The notes beneath the pieces are model-generated. The model saw only the letters and a list, made by a program, of their open reading frames with translations, was not told the origin of the DNA and searched no databases. This document shows, piece after piece, positions 61,300-64,000 of a stretch of 64,000 nt of DNA. The translations under genes were made by a program, and so were the position numbers. This DNA is from Advenella sp. FME57 (GTDB taxonomy: Bacteria > Pseudomonadota > Gammaproteobacteria > Burkholderiales > Burkholderiaceae_B), in the NCBI RefSeq assembly GCF_014897675.1, contig NZ_JABUXU010000012.1:62001-126000 (forward strand). The letters run 5' to 3'. The stretch's first letter is position 1, and every line of letters starts with the position of its first letter.

Positions 61300-62187
61300 T
61301 TAACGCGTTTGCTGCCCGTATGCGTGCTCGTGCCTGACCAGACGACGCACGCCGCCGATAAACTGTTTTTCCAGAGTGCTAGGCGGCCCCTGTTCGCGGT
61401 AGATGGCGACCAGCTCGAGCGTGATGGGCGGGTCAAAATGAATGTATCGGGATTGATCCTCCAGGACGAACTTTGCCGTAAATTCATCGACAATCGCAAG
61501 CCGATCTTCATACTCAGCGATGGCGGCAGCTACGTAATACGTTTCGACCTTGACTTGATTGGTAAATTGATTGGGGACAGCCATGGATTCTATGATGCGC
61601 GTCACCGGATCACCCTCAGAGTAGGTGATCAATTTGCTGAAATCGACCTGGCGCGGGTCTTTTATGTGCCCGCTCTGCGGACCGGCAAGCACCATGTTCA
61701 CTTTCGCAATGGTGGAGACCATGCAGTCCGGATAGTCGTTCGGCTTGAAAGTGAACGCGATATTGATTTCGCGTGAACGCAACTTGCGGATCAGCTCCGA
61801 TTCATGTCCCGTGGTTATTTCAATGTTGATATCCGGATATCTTTGCCGAATAAGCGACACGGCTCGCGGCATCAGGTGCAGGCCAAGGCTGGGCAGGCAG
61901 CCCAGTTTGAGCGAGCCTGCCGGATGCTGGTGAATATTGGTCGCCAATGACCGGATATGCTCCAGCAGATGCATCATTTTTTCAATATCGGGGGCGAGCG
62001 ACTGCGCCTCTGGCGTCAGTTTGAGCCGACCCTTTACCCGTTCAAAAAGCTGGAAACCCAGCTGTAGCTCAGCATGCCCCAGGGTTTTGCTGACTGCGGA
62101 TTGTGAAATATTCAACAGGCGAGCCGCCCGGCTGACCGAGCCAGTGGTGCGTATGGCATGAAAAATTTCGATATGTCTGAGTTTCAC
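61300..62187 (-). CDS. LysR-family transcriptional regulator
   Basis: A 295-residue regulator with the N-terminal winged helix (RHIEIFHAIRTTGSVSRAAR, QLGFQLFERVKGRLKL) and an effector domain resembling the OccR/NocR group (NQFTNQVKVETYYVAAA). It is divergent from the peptide-type binding-protein gene with a 142-bp spacer, so it probably controls that operon. Confidence 0.9.
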   Translation of the reverse strand: MKLRHIEIFHAIRTTGSVSRAARLLNISQSAVSKTLGHAELQLGFQLFERVKGRLKLTPEAQSLAPDIEKMMHLLEHIRSLATNIHQHPAGSLKLGCLPSLGLHLMPRAVSLIRQRYPDINIEITTGHESELIRKLRSREINIAFTFKPNDYPDCMVSTIAKVNMVLAGPQSGHIKDPRQVDFSKLITYSEGDPVTRIIESMAVPNQFTNQVKVETYYVAAAIAEYEDRLAIVDEFTAKFVLEDQSRYIHFDPPITLELVAIYREQGPPSTLEKQFIGGVRRLVRHEHAYGQQTR

Positions 62188-62329
62188 CTGCGCTCCAGGG
62201 TATGAGTTTTATTCATGGATGATATAACTTTTTTCCTTTGCATGCTATTGCTATTGCCTGCACAATAGCCTGCAAAGAGCAGCATCTTCCCTATTTGCCA
62301 TTTTTAGGTGTGTCACCCGGAGAGCCGTT

Positions 62330-63838
62330 ATGATCAGATTTCGTTCCCTATTGAAAATGGGCATTGTCTTTGCCTGTGCGATGAATGTCGCCCACGCTGC
62401 GGCGGACCAGTTCCGCCTGGGCCTGTCAAAGGATCTGCTCACGCTCGATCCGATTGCCTCTAGCGACAACCCGTCTATCTGGACGCAATTGCTGATTTAC
62501 GATCAACTGGTGCGGCCCTCTGCCGATGGTACAGAAATAGTGGCCGGTCTGGCCGACCAGTGGGAAATCAGTCCGGATGGCAAAACCTACACATTTCATT
62601 TGCGGGAAAACGCCAAATTCAGTGATGGCCAGGCGGTAACGGCCGACGATGTGATTTTTTCCCTGAAGCGGGCTGCCGGAGAAACATCCGGCTGGGCCCG
62701 ATTTTTCAAGCCCATTACCGGCTATGAAAAAGTTGACGACAGAACAGTAAAATTGAGTCTGGATGCGCCTTTTACGCCGATGCTAAATAACCTGGCGTTG
62801 TTTTCCGCATCCATATTGCCCGCAGCGCTACTGCAGAGCAAGGGCGAGGATTTTTTCAAGGCCCCCGTCGGCAGCGGGCCTTTCTCGCTCAAGGCCTGGG
62901 ACAAGGGGCAACGCGTTTCCCTGGATAAAAACCCGAACTACTGGCAAGAGGGCAAGCCCGCTGTGGAGCACGCCACCCTGGAAATTATCGGCGACGATAA
63001 TGCGCGCATTCTGAAACTGAAAGCCAACGAGCTGGATGCAGCCATGGATATTCCCTTTAACCAGGTGGCCATGCTGCAGAACGACCCCAATATCAAGACA
63101 GCCGTGGCCAAGGTGTTTCGCACCGACCTGGTGCAGCTCAATACCAGCAAAAAGCCATTTGATGACATTCGTGTTCGCCAGGCCTTGAACTACGCGGTCA
63201 ATAAGCAAACGATTATTCAGGGGGTATTGAAGGGAAATGGCGAGCCGGCTTCGTCCTCTTTGCCCATCATGGCGCATCACAATACTGATATCCAGCCGTA
63301 CCCCTATGATGTGGCCAAAGCTAAGCAATTGCTTGCTGAAGCCGGGCTGGCTGATGGTTTCAAGGCGACGCTGCTTGTACCATCGGGCAACGTTACTTCG
63401 CGGCAGGTGGGACAGGTGATCCAGAATGCCCTGAGCAAGATCGGCGTGACGATTCAGCTGCAAACCATCGAGAGCGGTTCTCAGTTTACGACGACCAAAG
63501 CCGGCAATTATGAAATGTCGCTTGCCTATACGACCAGCGATACGATTGACCCTGACCAATTGATCGGCTTTACCGCCGTCAATCCCGAGCGGGCCAATGC
63601 CATGCATACGAACTGGAAAAGCGATCGGGTCAACGAATTATATGCGCAAGAGCGCCAGACCCCTGAAGGCGCCGAACGCGGACGCATGTTCCAGGAGATC
63701 GAGGCGATCATTAATAAAGAAGTGCCGTTCATTTTCCTGTACCACCAGGGTGTGCCTTACGCCTACCGTTCTAATGTCGAAGGGTTCCAGGTGCTTCCCA
63801 CATCAAACTACCGGCTTGAAGAGGTCCGGGTGAAGTAA
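62330..63838 (+). CDS. ABC peptide/opine-type binding protein (SBP_bac_5)
   Basis: A 502-residue periplasmic protein of the DppA/OppA family with a signal peptide (cleavage near HAAA) and typical motifs: GLADQWEISPDGKTYTFHLR, ANELDAAMDIPFNQVA, VRQALNYAVNKQTIIQGVL. It is the first gene of an operon that continues with a permease at the window end. The substrate may be a peptide, an opine or another nitrogen compound, as the OccR-like regulator hints. Confidence 0.9.
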   Translation: MIRFRSLLKMGIVFACAMNVAHAAADQFRLGLSKDLLTLDPIASSDNPSIWTQLLIYDQLVRPSADGTEIVAGLADQWEISPDGKTYTFHLRENAKFSDGQAVTADDVIFSLKRAAGETSGWARFFKPITGYEKVDDRTVKLSLDAPFTPMLNNLALFSASILPAALLQSKGEDFFKAPVGSGPFSLKAWDKGQRVSLDKNPNYWQEGKPAVEHATLEIIGDDNARILKLKANELDAAMDIPFNQVAMLQNDPNIKTAVAKVFRTDLVQLNTSKKPFDDIRVRQALNYAVNKQTIIQGVLKGNGEPASSSLPIMAHHNTDIQPYPYDVAKAKQLLAEAGLADGFKATLLVPSGNVTSRQVGQVIQNALSKIGVTIQLQTIESGSQFTTTKAGNYEMSLAYTTSDTIDPDQLIGFTAVNPERANAMHTNWKSDRVNELYAQERQTPEGAERGRMFQEIEAIINKEVPFIFLYHQGVPYAYRSNVEGFQVLPTSNYRLEEVRVK

Positions 63839-63941
63839 GCGAAACAAATCTAGGGTGAGCAGATCCCGGTAGAGTAAGCAATACGAACCCAGGGCTGAAC
63901 AGGTCCGGGTAGAGTAAGCAAAACGATTCCAAGATTGAACA
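63823..63941 (+). repeat. Three imperfect 40-bp tandem repeats after the binding-protein gene
   Basis: Units begin at 63823, 63862 and 63902, each with a GGTCCGGGT- or GATCCCGGT-like start, an AGTAAGC core and a TGA(A/G)CA end. The first unit includes the stop codon of the binding-protein gene, so the later ones look like duplications of the gene's own 3' end. They fill the spacer before the permease. Confidence 0.75.
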
Positions 63942-63951
63942 GGAGTGGCTT

Positions 63952-64000
63952 GTGATTTTGCGTTTTATTGTCTTGCGGTTGGTGCAGTTAATCCCGGTGT
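63952..64000 (+). CDS. DppB-type ABC permease, N-terminal start (partial)
   Basis: The last 49 bases begin with GTG after AGGAG (63941-63945) and encode MILRFIVLRLVQLIPV, the usual opening of DppB/OppB permeases. The gene continues past the window. Evidence is short but the context after a DppA-type gene is strong. Confidence 0.7.
   Translation, partial: MILRFIVLRLVQLIPV

Overview
The window reads as chromosomal DNA of a betaproteobacterium, most likely an Alcaligenaceae member (Advenella- or Bordetella-like). That placement is inferred from two tripartite-tricarboxylate (Bug/TctC) binding proteins, many LysR regulators in divergons, and numerous small transport and catabolic operons. No rRNA, tRNA, insertion sequence or CRISPR array was seen.

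Layout. 1-4.05 kb: end of a Liv-type ABC importer (permeases, two ATPases) followed by an amidase. 4.3-7.9 kb: a MlrC-like metallopeptidase and a Bug protein, divergent from a LysR regulator. 8.0-9.1 kb: a HEPN/MNT toxin-antitoxin-like pair whose promoter lies inside a 15-bp inverted repeat. 9.1-11.0 kb: aldo/keto reductase and LysR. 11.2-14.4 kb: a periplasmic siderophore-binding protein and a TonB receptor behind a Fur-like site. 14.4-16.6 kb: orphan response regulator, SixA-like phosphatase, small membrane protein. 16.6-24.2 kb: an AT-rich type VI secretion tip island (VgrG, three paralogous unknown proteins, DUF2169-pentapeptide protein, second pentapeptide protein, DUF4150 PAAR-like protein) with no recognisable toxin. 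25.0-28.5 kb: SsuABC-like importer and LLM flavin oxidoreductase. 28.8-32.2 kb: TfdA-like dioxygenase, Nramp-like transporter, LacI regulator. 32.3-32.9 kb: higA with a decayed higB. 33.0-40.6 kb: LysR regulator divergent from a seven-gene catabolic operon (maleylacetate-reductase-like, TauD-like, Bug, FMN hydroxyacid oxidase, SnoaL-like, FAH-like, quinone-reductase-like).

40.7-60.3 kb is the most interesting part: an iron-regulated cluster that looks like a thiocarboxylate metallophore (siderophore) pathway. It has an AraC regulator, a ThDP-dependent enzyme, an acyl-ACP-reductase/aminotransferase fusion, a MoeZ-JAMM-sulfur-carrier relay very like the mycobacterial MoeZ/Mec/CysO set, a two-lobed CaiB-type protein, AMP ligase, acyl-CoA dehydrogenase, exporter-like MFS, a GH88-like protein, an RhtX/FptX-like importer, a methyltransferase and a TonB receptor. 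Three Fur-like boxes flank its transcription units. The sulfur relay and the ligase/CaiB/dehydrogenase set recall the pathways for pyridine-2,6-dithiocarboxylate and thioquinolobactin, but the first two enzymes and the lack of kynurenine enzymes suggest a different, possibly undescribed product.

60.4-64 kb: a YchJ-like protein, a LysR regulator, and the start of a peptide-type ABC operon whose binding-protein gene ends in three 40-bp tandem repeats.
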